Source: Streptomyces sp. CB02923 (GTDB taxonomy: Bacteria > Actinomycetota > Actinomycetes > Streptomycetales > Streptomycetaceae). From it: DNA of 64,000 nt. Positions 8,125 to 16,341 of the stretch are shown in pieces; the first letter of the stretch is position 1, and the number at the start of each line of letters is the position of its first letter. The position numbers and the translations under genes are program-made. The DNA lies in assembly GCF_001905005.1 (NCBI RefSeq), contig NZ_LWKZ01000023.1, positions 1,164,908 to 1,228,907 of the forward strand, read 5' to 3'. The notes below the pieces were generated by a model. It was given only the letters and a program-made list of their open reading frames with translations, did not search any database and was not told where the DNA came from.

Positions 8125-9093
8125 TCATCGGGTTGCGGCACGGTTCGCCGGCGGCAGGCCCGCCAGGCACCACTCAAGGACGCCCATGGCGCCGTACAGC
8201 TTGTGCTCCGCCTGCCGGAACGCGACGCTCCGGTCGCCGTCCAGGACGTCGGCGTCCACCTCCTGGCCCCGGTGCGCGGGCAGGTCGTGCATGAAGACCG
8301 CCGAGGGGAAACGTTTCATCAGAACGTCGTCCACGCGGAACGGTTCGAACGAGGTCATCCAGTCGGGGTCGTGCTTGACGGTTCCGGTGGTCTGCCACCG
8401 CGTCGTGTAGACGACATCGACGTCGTCCGGCAGGTCGTCCATGTCATGGCGTTCCTCGATCAGCGCCTGGTGCGCCGTGGCGTACTCGCCCGCCCGCTGG
8501 AGAGCGGGCTGCGGCAGGCCGTAACCGGGCGGAGTCCGTACGTACAGCTCCGTGCCGTGGTAGCGCGGCAGGGCGAGGCTCAGGGCCGCGGCGGTGTTGT
8601 TGCCTTCCCCCACGTAGAGCACGCGCAGGCCGTCCAGCCGGCCGAGCGTCGTGAGCATGGCCGACAGGTCGGTGACGGCCTGCGTGGGGTGCTCGTCCTC
8701 GGTCATCGCGTTGATCACGGACATGGTGTTCCAGGACGCGATGGAGCGCAGCTCGGCGGCTTCGGCCGAGGTGCGGGCGACCAGGGCGTCGAGCATGAGA
8801 CCGAGGATCCGCCCGGTGTCGCCCGTCTCCTCGCCGGTGTTCTCCTGGAGGTCGCCCGGACCGTAAGCGACCAGTTGCGCGCCGAGTCGCAGGGCGCCGG
8901 CGGAGAAGGCGGTACGGGTGCGGGTGGACGTGGTGCGGAAGTAGGTCGCCACGACGCGGTCGGCGAGCGGGCGGTTCATCGGGACCGCGCCGCGCGCGTA
9001 CGCGTGCGACCGGTCGACGATGGCGTACAACTCCTCGTCGCTGACATCGTTGAGCGACAGCAGATGCCGTACGGGAGTGGAGCGGTCCAACAT
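8125..9093 (-). CDS. Ornithine/aspartate-type carbamoyltransferase, probably acting on diaminopropionate
   Basis: A 322-residue transcarbamoylase. The carbamoyl-phosphate signature STRTRT is at residues 56-61, and HPTQA sits near residue 140. The amino-acid side is unusual. The ornithine-enzyme motif HCLP appears as HDLP in 'FMHDLPAHRG', and the SMG loop is replaced by 'YTTRWQTTG', whose Arg and Gln resemble the aspartate-binding TRVQ of aspartate carbamoyltransferase. It is therefore unlikely to be a housekeeping ArgF or PyrB. With Dap synthesis genes nearby, the likely reaction is carbamoyl phosphate plus Dap giving 3-ureidoalanine, as proposed in zwittermicin biosynthesis. ATG at 9093 follows GAGGAG. 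panD starts 26 nt downstream. Confidence 0.88.
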   Translation of the reverse strand: MLDRSTPVRHLLSLNDVSDEELYAIVDRSHAYARGAVPMNRPLADRVVATYFRTTSTRTRTAFSAGALRLGAQLVAYGPGDLQENTGEETGDTGRILGLMLDALVARTSAEAAELRSIASWNTMSVINAMTEDEHPTQAVTDLSAMLTTLGRLDGLRVLYVGEGNNTAAALSLALPRYHGTELYVRTPPGYGLPQPALQRAGEYATAHQALIEERHDMDDLPDDVDVVYTTRWQTTGTVKHDPDWMTSFEPFRVDDVLMKRFPSAVFMHDLPAHRGQEVDADVLDGDRSVAFRQAEHKLYGAMGVLEWCLAGLPPANRAATR

Positions 9094-9181
9094 TGTCTCC
9101 TCATTTGCGGGGCTGAAAAGTTCTTCGGATCGGGGGATCGGGAGATCGGGAGATCGGGGGCAGCGGGGACCGTCGCGAGGT

Positions 9182-9228
9182 GGCGCGGCGCAGCCGTACG
9201 GGGCTGGCCGTACCGAATGCGCCGCGCC
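9182..9228 (-). terminator. Hairpin between the NRPS and the carbamoyltransferase
   Basis: A perfect 11-bp inverted repeat (9182-9192 and 9218-9228, GGCGCGGCGCA and its complement) surrounds a 25-nt loop and lies about 50 nt past the NRPS stop. Further on, towards the carbamoyltransferase start, runs a short direct-repeat tract based on GATCGGGA (about 9127-9163). The hairpin probably separates the NRPS transcript from the carbamoyltransferase-panD unit. Confidence 0.6.
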
Positions 9229-9280
9229 GTCCGCAGGCGGGGGCCCACGCCGCGACGGTGTTCCGGCACCTGCTCGCGGG

Positions 9281-12200
9281 TCAGGTCCTCGCTCTGGTGG
9301 AGGACGGACCGGGACGCGCGCCGTCGGCGGACAGGCGGGCGAGCAGTCCGCGCGCCGACGTGCCGATGTGCGGGGGCCGCATCATGCCGTAGTGGTCGGC
9401 ATCGACCACGTCCTCGGTCCAGGGACCGGAGGTGAAACGCTGCCAGTCCGTGCGGGCGACGCTTCCGTCCCGCAGGCTGGGGTCCGCGTAGACGACGTGC
9501 AGCGGCACGTGCAGCGGTGTGGGCTCCCAGCTCCGGAAGAGCGCCGTCTGGTGCCGGATCACATGGAAGTGCCGGAGCAGCGCGTCATGGTCGGTGGCGC
9601 TGCCGAGCGCCCGGGTCTGCTGCTGAACGGAGAGCAGCGCGTCCTCGTCGAGCGTCATCCCGTCCGGTACCGCCGAGAGAATCCCGGACACCAGCGGTGC
9701 GTGCTCCTGGAGGGCGTCGGCACCGAAGGCCGCCCGCAGGGCCATCCGGAGCGACTCCCGGTCGCCGAGGGGCTCCTCGGTGCCCACGCCGCAGTCCCAC
9801 ACCTCGGCGAAGTCGATGACGACGCCGCGCGCTTCCAGCTCGGCGGCGACCGCGAGGGCGATGTAGCCGCCCAGGGACCAGCCGAACAGCACCAGGCGCC
9901 GTGCGGGGATCCGCTCGGTGACCTCGTCGGCGTACTGCTTCACCAGATGCGCCAGATCGGCCGGTTCGGGACCGGCGTCGGCGGCCGAGGGGGAACGGAT
10001 TCCCCACACGGTCAACGCCGCCGGAAGCAGACCCAGCAGCGGCTGGTACGAGTAGAGCGTGCCGCCGAGCGGGTGGAACATGACCATCGCGGAGTCGGCG
10101 CTCCCGGCCCCGGCGCCTTCTGCCAGCAGTACCGTCAGCCCGTCGTGGGCCTCGTCGGCGTCGGCGGGAGCGGCGTCGGCCGACAGCTCGCCCCGCACCG
10201 CCTCGGACAGGGCTGCGAGGGTCCGGCTGCTGAACACGGTCCGCAGCGGCAGCCGGACGCCGAACTCCCGCGTGATCTCCCGCACGAGGCGGCTGACGAG
10301 CAGCGAGTTCCCGCCGAGCGCGAAGAAGTCGTCGCTGCCCGAAATGGCCTCGCGGGGCAGCAGCCGGGTCCAGAGCGACGCCATGCGCCGCTGGACCGGA
10401 TCCGTGAAGTCCTCTCGCACCGCCGGTTCCCGGTGGTCGTCGGCGAGGGCCGTGAGCGCCGCGGCGTCGAGTTTCCCGGCCGAGGTCCGCGGCAGGCGCG
10501 GCACGACCGAGAACGACGAAGGGACCATGTACGCGGGCAGGCGGGCCGCCGCGAAGGCGCTCACCGGTGCCGGGGCGCCGGACGGGTCGGTCAGGACGAG
10601 GGCCGCGTGCAGCCCCGCCGCGGCCGTACCGGGGTGCCGGACCACGACGGCGGCATCCACCACACCCGGCGCCGCCCGCAGCACCGCGGCGATCTCCGCC
10701 GGTTCGATGCGATAGCCCCGCAGCTTGACCTGGTCGTCGCCGCGCCCCAGGAATTCGAGGTTGCCGTCGCTCCGGTGGCGGACCACGTCGCCGGTCGCGT
10801 ACATGCGCCTGCCGTCCGGGCCCTGGCGGAAGCGCTCGGCCGTGAGGTCGGGCCGGCCGACGTACCCGGTCGCCAACTGTGCGCCGGACAGGAAGAGCTC
10901 GCCGGGGAAGCCGTCCGGGACCGGACGCATCAGGGGGTCCATGACCTGCGCGGTCACTCCGGCGAGCGGCGGGCCGATGACCGGGCGGGCGTCGGCGTCC
11001 CGGATGCGGCAGCCGGTGGCGTTCACCGTGAACTCAGTCGGCCCGTAGACGTTGAACGCCCGGGTACCGGCCGTGGCGAGACGCCGCCACAGCCCGGCGG
11101 GCAGCGCCTCGCCGCCGATCACCAGAGTCTGCGGTACGTGTGCGCCGTCATCGAGCAGGCCCGCGTCCACCAGCGCACCCATATGGGTGGGGGTGCCGTC
11201 CAGCACGTCGATGGCGTTGTCGCGCAGAAAGGCGACCATGACATCGGGGTCCGCCCTGACCTTGTCCGGCACCGGGTAGAGCGTGTGCCCCGCGTGCAGC
11301 AACTGGGTGCCCTGCCAGGACGCGTCGAACGAGAACGGGGCATTGACCGCCACGCGTGCGGACTCCGGCAGCCCGTCGAAGGCCAAGCGGTCCATCGCCT
11401 GGCCGAACGCCGTCAGGCTGAGGTGGCGCACCGAGACGGGTTTCGGCGGACCGCTGGTCCCGGAGGTGAAGACGAGATAGGCGATGTCCTCCGGGCCGGG
11501 GCGTATCGCCGTCCCTGTCCCTGTCCCCGTCCCCGTCGATGGCGACGACGGCACGGTGCGGTCGTCGGTACGGGCCGCACCGTCCGCCGAGCTGTCCGCC
11601 GAGCTGTCCGCCGAGCTGATCACGGTGTGTACCGGCACGCGGCGCGCACCGGCGAAGGCAGGCGACACCTCGCTGTCGGCATCCACCAGCACCAGCCTGA
11701 TTCCGGCCGCCTCCATCATCGAGCCGAGGCGGTCCGCGGGCAGGGCGGGATCGAGCGCGGCACAGGTGGCCCCTGCCGACCAGGCGCCGAACGACGCGCA
11801 GAGCTGGGCGGCGGACCGCCCGATTGCCACGCCGACGACGTCGCCAGGCCCGGCGCCCTGCGCGGTGAGTGCCTGCCCCACCAGGTCCGCGCGGCGGACG
11901 AACTCCGCGTAGCTCAGCGTCTCGTCGCCGAAGACCACCGCCGGACGGTCCGGGTGGCGTGCGGCCCGCGCGCGGACGGCATGCGGAAGCGGGACGAGGT
12001 CTCCGAGGTCCTGGGTACGGTCGGACTGCTCCTGTTGTGCGGACTCGCCCTCGGTCGGCTCGACGATCGGGAGGCGCTCCACCGCCGACGACGGGTCGGC
12101 ACACAGCCCGGCGAGCAGCGTACGGAACGCCGTGGCCAGGGCCTGGGCGGTCGCCGCGTCGTAGAGCTCGGTGCGGTACTCCAGGTAGCTCTCCGCGCCG

Positions 12201-13366
12201 CGGGCGGCCCCGAGATGGAACGTGAAGTCGAACTTCGCCATTCCCGGATCGATCGGCAACCGTGCGGCGGCCACCCCGGGAAGGCGCAGCTCGGACGACT
12301 CGTAATGAAGTTCCAACGCCACCTGGAACAACGGGGCATGCCCGTCCCCGCGGCGTGGCAGCCGCCCCAGGATCTCGTCGAACTCGACGCCGGTGTGCTC
12401 CATCGCGTCGAGCACGGTCTCGTGCGCCGAGCGCAGCAGCTCGCCGGCCGGAGCCGCACCGTCCACGCCGAAACGCAGGGGAATGGTCTTCATGAAGTAG
12501 CCGACCGCGTCGTCCGCGTCCGCTGCCGAGCGCATGTTCATGGTGCTGCCGAGCAGCAGATCGTTCGAGCGGGCGAACCGGGACAGGACGACCGACAGCG
12601 CCGTGGACACGACCGCGAACGGCGAAACCCGCGACGCCGCGGCCGCGGCCCGCACCTGGTCGAACCAGGCGTCGTCCAGCGGTACGGGGCACCTGGCCCC
12701 CAGATGTCCGGCGAGCGGCCCGCCCACATGGTCGGTCGGCAGCAGCGACTGGTCCGTGACGCCGCCCAGCTGCCCCTGCCAGTAGTCGAGGTCGGCCTGC
12801 TCCTGAGCCGTGTCCACGTCCTCCCGCAGCGACCGCTGCGCCTCGAAGGGATCGGCGTGGGCCGGGGGGAGAGCGGTACCGGCGTACAGTGCGCCCAGTT
12901 CCTCGAACAGCACACGGAAGCTGTCCCCGTCGCACACCAAGTGGTGCAGCACCAGGACGAAGAGCCACTCCTCGTCGGCACATCGGATCAAGTGAGCGGC
13001 AGCCAGCGGTCCGTCGCTGAGGTCGAAGGTGCTGCGCGCCGCCTCGGTGACGGCCCGCATGCCCTGCTGGAGGGCCTGCTCGTACGGATGCCGGCGCAGG
13101 TCCAGCTCTTGGCAGGGGAACGGGCCGGCCGGCAGGACGCGGACCAGCGGCTGCTCGTCCTCGTCCGGTGCGACCGTCGTGCGCAGGGCCGGGTGCCGTT
13201 CGTAGAGTGTGTCCAGGGCCCGCCGCAGGGCGGCGGTGTCCAGAGGTCCGGTCAGCCGGAAGCCCTCTGCCTCGGTGTAGACGGGCAGATCCTGCGTCAG
13301 TCTGCTCGCCATCCACACCGGTCGCATGATGGCCGGGAGAGGCCGGGGTTCAGCGGTGTCGTGCAT
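9281..13366 (-). CDS. NRPS module C-A-T-TE with a glutamine-like A-domain pocket
   Basis: A 1361-residue terminal NRPS module. The C domain (about 8-440) carries HHLVCDG at 141-147. The A domain (about 465-960) has 'FTSGTSGPPKP', 'NVYGPTEFTVN' and 'RGDDQVKLRGYRIEP'. The T domain has its phosphopantetheine serine at Ser1021 in GGNSL. The thioesterase has Ser1164 in GWSLGG and a late His in DADHYG. Aligning the A domain by eye to GrsA, I read the ten pocket residues as D-A-Q-D-V-G-V-V-N-K, very close to the known glutamine code DAQDLGVVDK. With Dap and carbamoyltransferase genes alongside, the substrate may be 3-ureidoalanine, a glutamine isostere. The C domain implies an upstream aminoacyl donor, probably the A-T protein encoded 25 nt upstream. 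Release is by hydrolysis or cyclisation. Confidence 0.93.
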   Translation of the reverse strand: MHDTAEPRPLPAIMRPVWMASRLTQDLPVYTEAEGFRLTGPLDTAALRRALDTLYERHPALRTTVAPDEDEQPLVRVLPAGPFPCQELDLRRHPYEQALQQGMRAVTEAARSTFDLSDGPLAAAHLIRCADEEWLFVLVLHHLVCDGDSFRVLFEELGALYAGTALPPAHADPFEAQRSLREDVDTAQEQADLDYWQGQLGGVTDQSLLPTDHVGGPLAGHLGARCPVPLDDAWFDQVRAAAAASRVSPFAVVSTALSVVLSRFARSNDLLLGSTMNMRSAADADDAVGYFMKTIPLRFGVDGAAPAGELLRSAHETVLDAMEHTGVEFDEILGRLPRRGDGHAPLFQVALELHYESSELRLPGVAAARLPIDPGMAKFDFTFHLGAARGAESYLEYRTELYDAATAQALATAFRTLLAGLCADPSSAVERLPIVEPTEGESAQQEQSDRTQDLGDLVPLPHAVRARAARHPDRPAVVFGDETLSYAEFVRRADLVGQALTAQGAGPGDVVGVAIGRSAAQLCASFGAWSAGATCAALDPALPADRLGSMMEAAGIRLVLVDADSEVSPAFAGARRVPVHTVISSADSSADSSADGAARTDDRTVPSSPSTGTGTGTGTAIRPGPEDIAYLVFTSGTSGPPKPVSVRHLSLTAFGQAMDRLAFDGLPESARVAVNAPFSFDASWQGTQLLHAGHTLYPVPDKVRADPDVMVAFLRDNAIDVLDGTPTHMGALVDAGLLDDGAHVPQTLVIGGEALPAGLWRRLATAGTRAFNVYGPTEFTVNATGCRIRDADARPVIGPPLAGVTAQVMDPLMRPVPDGFPGELFLSGAQLATGYVGRPDLTAERFRQGPDGRRMYATGDVVRHRSDGNLEFLGRGDDQVKLRGYRIEPAEIAAVLRAAPGVVDAAVVVRHPGTAAAGLHAALVLTDPSGAPAPVSAFAAARLPAYMVPSSFSVVPRLPRTSAGKLDAAALTALADDHREPAVREDFTDPVQRRMASLWTRLLPREAISGSDDFFALGGNSLLVSRLVREITREFGVRLPLRTVFSSRTLAALSEAVRGELSADAAPADADEAHDGLTVLLAEGAGAGSADSAMVMFHPLGGTLYSYQPLLGLLPAALTVWGIRSPSAADAGPEPADLAHLVKQYADEVTERIPARRLVLFGWSLGGYIALAVAAELEARGVVIDFAEVWDCGVGTEEPLGDRESLRMALRAAFGADALQEHAPLVSGILSAVPDGMTLDEDALLSVQQQTRALGSATDHDALLRHFHVIRHQTALFRSWEPTPLHVPLHVVYADPSLRDGSVARTDWQRFTSGPWTEDVVDADHYGMMRPPHIGTSARGLLARLSADGARPGPSSTRART
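11511..11617. repeat. Microsatellite-like repeats inside the NRPS A domain
   Basis: Two in-frame simple repeats lie between A-domain core motifs A2 and A3. Four 6-bp units (GTCCCT/GTCCCC, 11511-11534) encode a Thr-Gly run. Three exact 12-bp units (GTCCGCCGAGCT, 11582-11617) encode Ser-Ser-Ala-Asp repeats from about residue 584. They extend a surface loop that is short in most A domains and may vary in length between strains. Confidence 0.85.
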
Positions 13367-13391
13367 GCGTGATCATTCTCCAACGAGGTGC

Positions 13392-15266
13392 CTACGACTG
13401 CGGGCGGGCGGGTTCCGAGAGCGCGAGGGCTTGTGCCACGGCCTCCGACTGGGCGCCCAGCGTCGCCCTTCGCATGAGCTGCACGGCGTTCAGCCGGACG
13501 CCGAAGCGGGACCGGATCTCCTTCGTCATGCGCATGACGTCCAGAGACGTGCCGCCCAGCGCGAAGAAGTCCGCCTCCTCGCCGTGCGGCGGAGCACCCA
13601 GCAGGTCCCGCCAGATGCCGGCCAGCACGTCGGTCACCCCGTGCACTCCGTCGTCGGACGGTCCGGACCCGGGTTCGGGTGCCGGAGCCGGAACGGGGAG
13701 CTCGGCCAAGGCGCGTCGGTCGACCTTGCCGTTCGGCGTGCGAGGCCACTCGCCGACGGTCACGTACGCGGAGGGCAGCATGTGCCGGGGGAGCCGCGCC
13801 GCCGCATGGGCTCGCAGCCGCGTCTCGTCCACGACCGCGTCCCGCGCCGGCCGCACACAGGCGACCAGCCGCCGGTTCTCACCGGTCCCGTGCGGCATGA
13901 CCACCGCCTCGGCGACGGACGGTTCCTCCGCCAGCCGGCTTTCGATCTCGCCGGGTTCCACCCGGTGGCCGCGAATCTTGATCTGGTGGTCGACGCGTCC
14001 CGTCAGCTCCAGATCCCCGGCCGCGTTCAGCCGTCCGGTGTCTCCGGTGCGGTAGAGCCGCCCACCGGGCGGGCCGAACGGGTCAGGCACGAAACGCTCG
14101 GCCGTGAATCCCGGCTGCCGGGCGTAGCCGCGCGTGACTCCACCGCCGCCGATCCAGATCTCTCCCTGCATCCCGGGGGCGACCGGCCGGCGCTCTCCGT
14201 CCAGGAGGTGAAGCGTGGTGTCCGGCAGCGGCTTGCCCACGGGGACAACGCCCTCGTCGGCGCCCGTGACCGGGTGAGCGGTCGACCAGATGGTGGTTTC
14301 GGTGGGCCCGTAGATGTTCCACACGTGCTGCGCCCCCGCGCACAGGCGCGCCGCCAAGGACGGGGACAACGGCTCGCCCCCGCACAGGGCGACCCGCAGA
14401 CCTCCGTTCCACCCGCCGTCGAGCAGCATGCTCCAGGCCAAGGGCGTGGCCTGGACCACGGTCACCCGACGTTCGGCCATCAGCTCGCTCAGCGCCTGGC
14501 CGTCCAGAATCTGCTGGTCCTCGGCGATCACGACGGATCCACCGGACACGAGCGGGAGGAACAGGTCGACGAGGACCGGGTCGAACGAGGGCGAGGTGAG
14601 GGAGAGCCACACGTCATCGGGGCCCGGACCGACCACGGACGCCATCGACAGCACGCCCTTGACCAGGCAACGGTGGTCCGCGGCCACGGCCTTGGGCCGG
14701 CCGGTGGAACCGGAGGTGTACATCAGGTACGCCAGATCGTCCTGCCCGGCACGCGGGCGCACCTCCGCAACCGCGGCGTCTGCGGCGTCTGCGGTGTTCG
14801 AGGTGTCCGCGTGCGACGGGTACGCGCCGGTGTCCGGCTCGTCCAGCAGGAGGACCTCGGCCGACTCCGCGCCACCCGTCAGCCTGCCGACCGTGAGAAC
14901 GACCCGCGCCTCGCTGTCGCGCAGCATGTAGTCCTGGCGCTCCGCCGGATAAGCCGGATCGACGGGTACGAACGCGGCGCCTGCCAGGAGCACCCCGAGA
15001 AGGGCCACGGGAAGGTCGGCCGAGCGGTCGATCCGCACCGCGACCCGCTGCCCGGGGCCGATGCCGTGCCGTTCGAGCCGGTCCGCCACCGCTGACGCGG
15101 CACCGATCAGTTCCCCGTAGGTCAGCGACCGCCGGCCGCAGCGCACGGCCACCCGGTGGGGCGTGCGGCCTGCCTGTGCGGCGACGAGTTCGGGTATGCC
15201 CTGGGCCGGCCAGGGCGGCTCCATGGGTACGTCCGGCATCGTGACCGGAACCTCTGACGATGTCAT
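13392..15266 (-). CDS. Free-standing NRPS A-T didomain with a glycine-like code
   Basis: A 624-residue adenylation-thiolation protein without a C domain. A-domain motifs are 'LMYTSGSTGRPKAV', 'NIYGPTETTIW', 'YRTGDTGR' and 'RTPNGKVDRR'. The carrier serine is Ser574 in GGTSL. Reading the pocket against GrsA gives D-P-V-Q-L-G-I-I-W-K, nearest to the glycine code DILQLGLIWK, so glycine or another small amino acid is the best guess. It probably loads the first residue and presents it in trans to the C domain of the C-A-T-TE protein. The ATG at 15266 overlaps the SbnA-like stop codon (ATGA); an upstream extension of the frame is not coding-like. An Asn/Thr/Ala/Asp-rich insertion precedes the A3 motif. 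Confidence 0.92.
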   Translation of the reverse strand: MTSSEVPVTMPDVPMEPPWPAQGIPELVAAQAGRTPHRVAVRCGRRSLTYGELIGAASAVADRLERHGIGPGQRVAVRIDRSADLPVALLGVLLAGAAFVPVDPAYPAERQDYMLRDSEARVVLTVGRLTGGAESAEVLLLDEPDTGAYPSHADTSNTADAADAAVAEVRPRAGQDDLAYLMYTSGSTGRPKAVAADHRCLVKGVLSMASVVGPGPDDVWLSLTSPSFDPVLVDLFLPLVSGGSVVIAEDQQILDGQALSELMAERRVTVVQATPLAWSMLLDGGWNGGLRVALCGGEPLSPSLAARLCAGAQHVWNIYGPTETTIWSTAHPVTGADEGVVPVGKPLPDTTLHLLDGERRPVAPGMQGEIWIGGGGVTRGYARQPGFTAERFVPDPFGPPGGRLYRTGDTGRLNAAGDLELTGRVDHQIKIRGHRVEPGEIESRLAEEPSVAEAVVMPHGTGENRRLVACVRPARDAVVDETRLRAHAAARLPRHMLPSAYVTVGEWPRTPNGKVDRRALAELPVPAPAPEPGSGPSDDGVHGVTDVLAGIWRDLLGAPPHGEEADFFALGGTSLDVMRMTKEIRSRFGVRLNAVQLMRRATLGAQSEAVAQALALSEPARPQS

Positions 15267-16264
15267 TCCACGGCTCCGGAGGTGGTGAGGGACTTGCCGC
15301 GCGCGGCCTGCCGGTCTACGTCCAGGCCGTAATTCCGCTGAACCCAGTCGGGTTCGTACACCGAGTCGAGGTAGCGCTCCCCGAGGTCCGGAGAGATGGC
15401 GACCGCCGTGCAGTTCGCCCGCGGGCGCTTCTCGGCCAGCCATTGCACGGCGCCCGTCACCACCGTCCCGGTGGAACCGCCGAACAGGTATCCGCGCGAC
15501 GCCAGTTGATGGCACGTCCGGATGGTCTCGTATTCGGGTACGACGACCACGTCGTCCACGAGCGACTCGTCCAGCAGCTGGGGCCGTACACCCGCTCCCA
15601 GTCCCGGAATCATCCGCCGGCCCGCCGGACCGCCGAAGGAGACCGACCCCACCGAGTCGACGGCCACGATGGTGACGTCGGGCCGGTTCTGGCGGAAATA
15701 CCGGGCGCAGCCCATCAGGGTGCCCGTCGTTCCCGCCCCGACGAACAGGACGTCCAGCTGCTCGAAATCACGCGAGAGGGCCGGGGCGGTCTTCCGGTAG
15801 TGGGCCATCCAGTTGCTCGGGTTCGCGTACTGGTTCAGCCATACGTAACGGTCGTCGGAAGCGCACAACTTCCGCAGGTACTCCAGGCGGGCACCGAGAT
15901 AACCACCCTCGTGCTGCGGATCGGTGACCGTGTGCACCAGGCACCCGAAGGATTCCATCAGCTCGCGGGTGGCCCTGTTGCACCGCGCGTCGGTCACGCA
16001 GACGAACTGGTAGCCGCGGCTCGCGGCTATCATGGCCAACGCCACGCCGAGATTTCCGGACGATGACTCGACGATGACGGAGTCCCGGGAGAGCAGTCCG
16101 CTCCGTTCCGCGGAATCCACCATCTCGACCGCGGCCTTCAGCTTGACGGAGCCGGCGAAATTGAATCCTTCGCACTTCAGGTAGAGCGACTCGGACGCCA
16201 TGGGGCTCAAGTCGACATATAAGTCTTCCACGTTGAACTCGTCAGGGCTGGCGATGATCGGCAC
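15263..16264 (-). CDS. sbnA: SbnA-like PLP enzyme for 2,3-diaminopropionate synthesis
   Basis: This 333-residue fold-type II PLP enzyme is cysteine-synthase related. It has the PLP-lysine region 'NFAGSVKLKAAVEM', the phosphate loop 'VGAGTTGTLMG' and the substrate loop 'ESSSGNLGVALA'. The order of motifs, the length and the adjacent dehydrogenase gene match SbnA, N-(2-amino-2-carboxyethyl)-L-glutamate synthase, which replaces the phosphate of O-phosphoserine with glutamate in the staphyloferrin B pathway. The GTG at 16264 lies behind a GGACGGGGG stretch. Codon 15 (positions 16220-16222) is the rare TTA. The gene overlaps the A-T NRPS start by 4 nt, so Dap supply and activation are translationally linked. 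No siderophore synthetase genes are present here, so a different product is expected. Confidence 0.9.
   Translation of the reverse strand: MPIIASPDEFNVEDLYVDLSPMASESLYLKCEGFNFAGSVKLKAAVEMVDSAERSGLLSRDSVIVESSSGNLGVALAMIAASRGYQFVCVTDARCNRATRELMESFGCLVHTVTDPQHEGGYLGARLEYLRKLCASDDRYVWLNQYANPSNWMAHYRKTAPALSRDFEQLDVLFVGAGTTGTLMGCARYFRQNRPDVTIVAVDSVGSVSFGGPAGRRMIPGLGAGVRPQLLDESLVDDVVVVPEYETIRTCHQLASRGYLFGGSTGTVVTGAVQWLAEKRPRANCTAVAISPDLGERYLDSVYEPDWVQRNYGLDVDRQAARGKSLTTSGAVE
16220..16222 (-). other. TTA leucine codon near the start of the sbnA-like gene
   Basis: Codon 15 reads TTA, in the peptide NVEDLYVDL. In Streptomyces TTA needs the bldA tRNA, which matures late in growth, so this codon can gate translation of the Dap pathway. 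Two more TTA codons lie in the A-T-reductase gene (22391-22393, codon 446; 21827-21829, codon 634). Confidence 0.8.
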
Positions 16265-16341
16265 ATCGCACCCCCGTCCTCAGGCGAAGCGAGCCGTCAC
16301 GTGCGTCGTGTGCCTCACGGACGTCATGGGCATGATGTGCG

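Noticed and set aside
9020..13372. A 1450-codon open frame antisense to the C-A-T-TE NRPS gene
   Set aside because: It mirrors a real, motif-rich NRPS gene. Its translation is Arg/Gly/Val-rich without any domain, a normal by-product of high-GC codon use.
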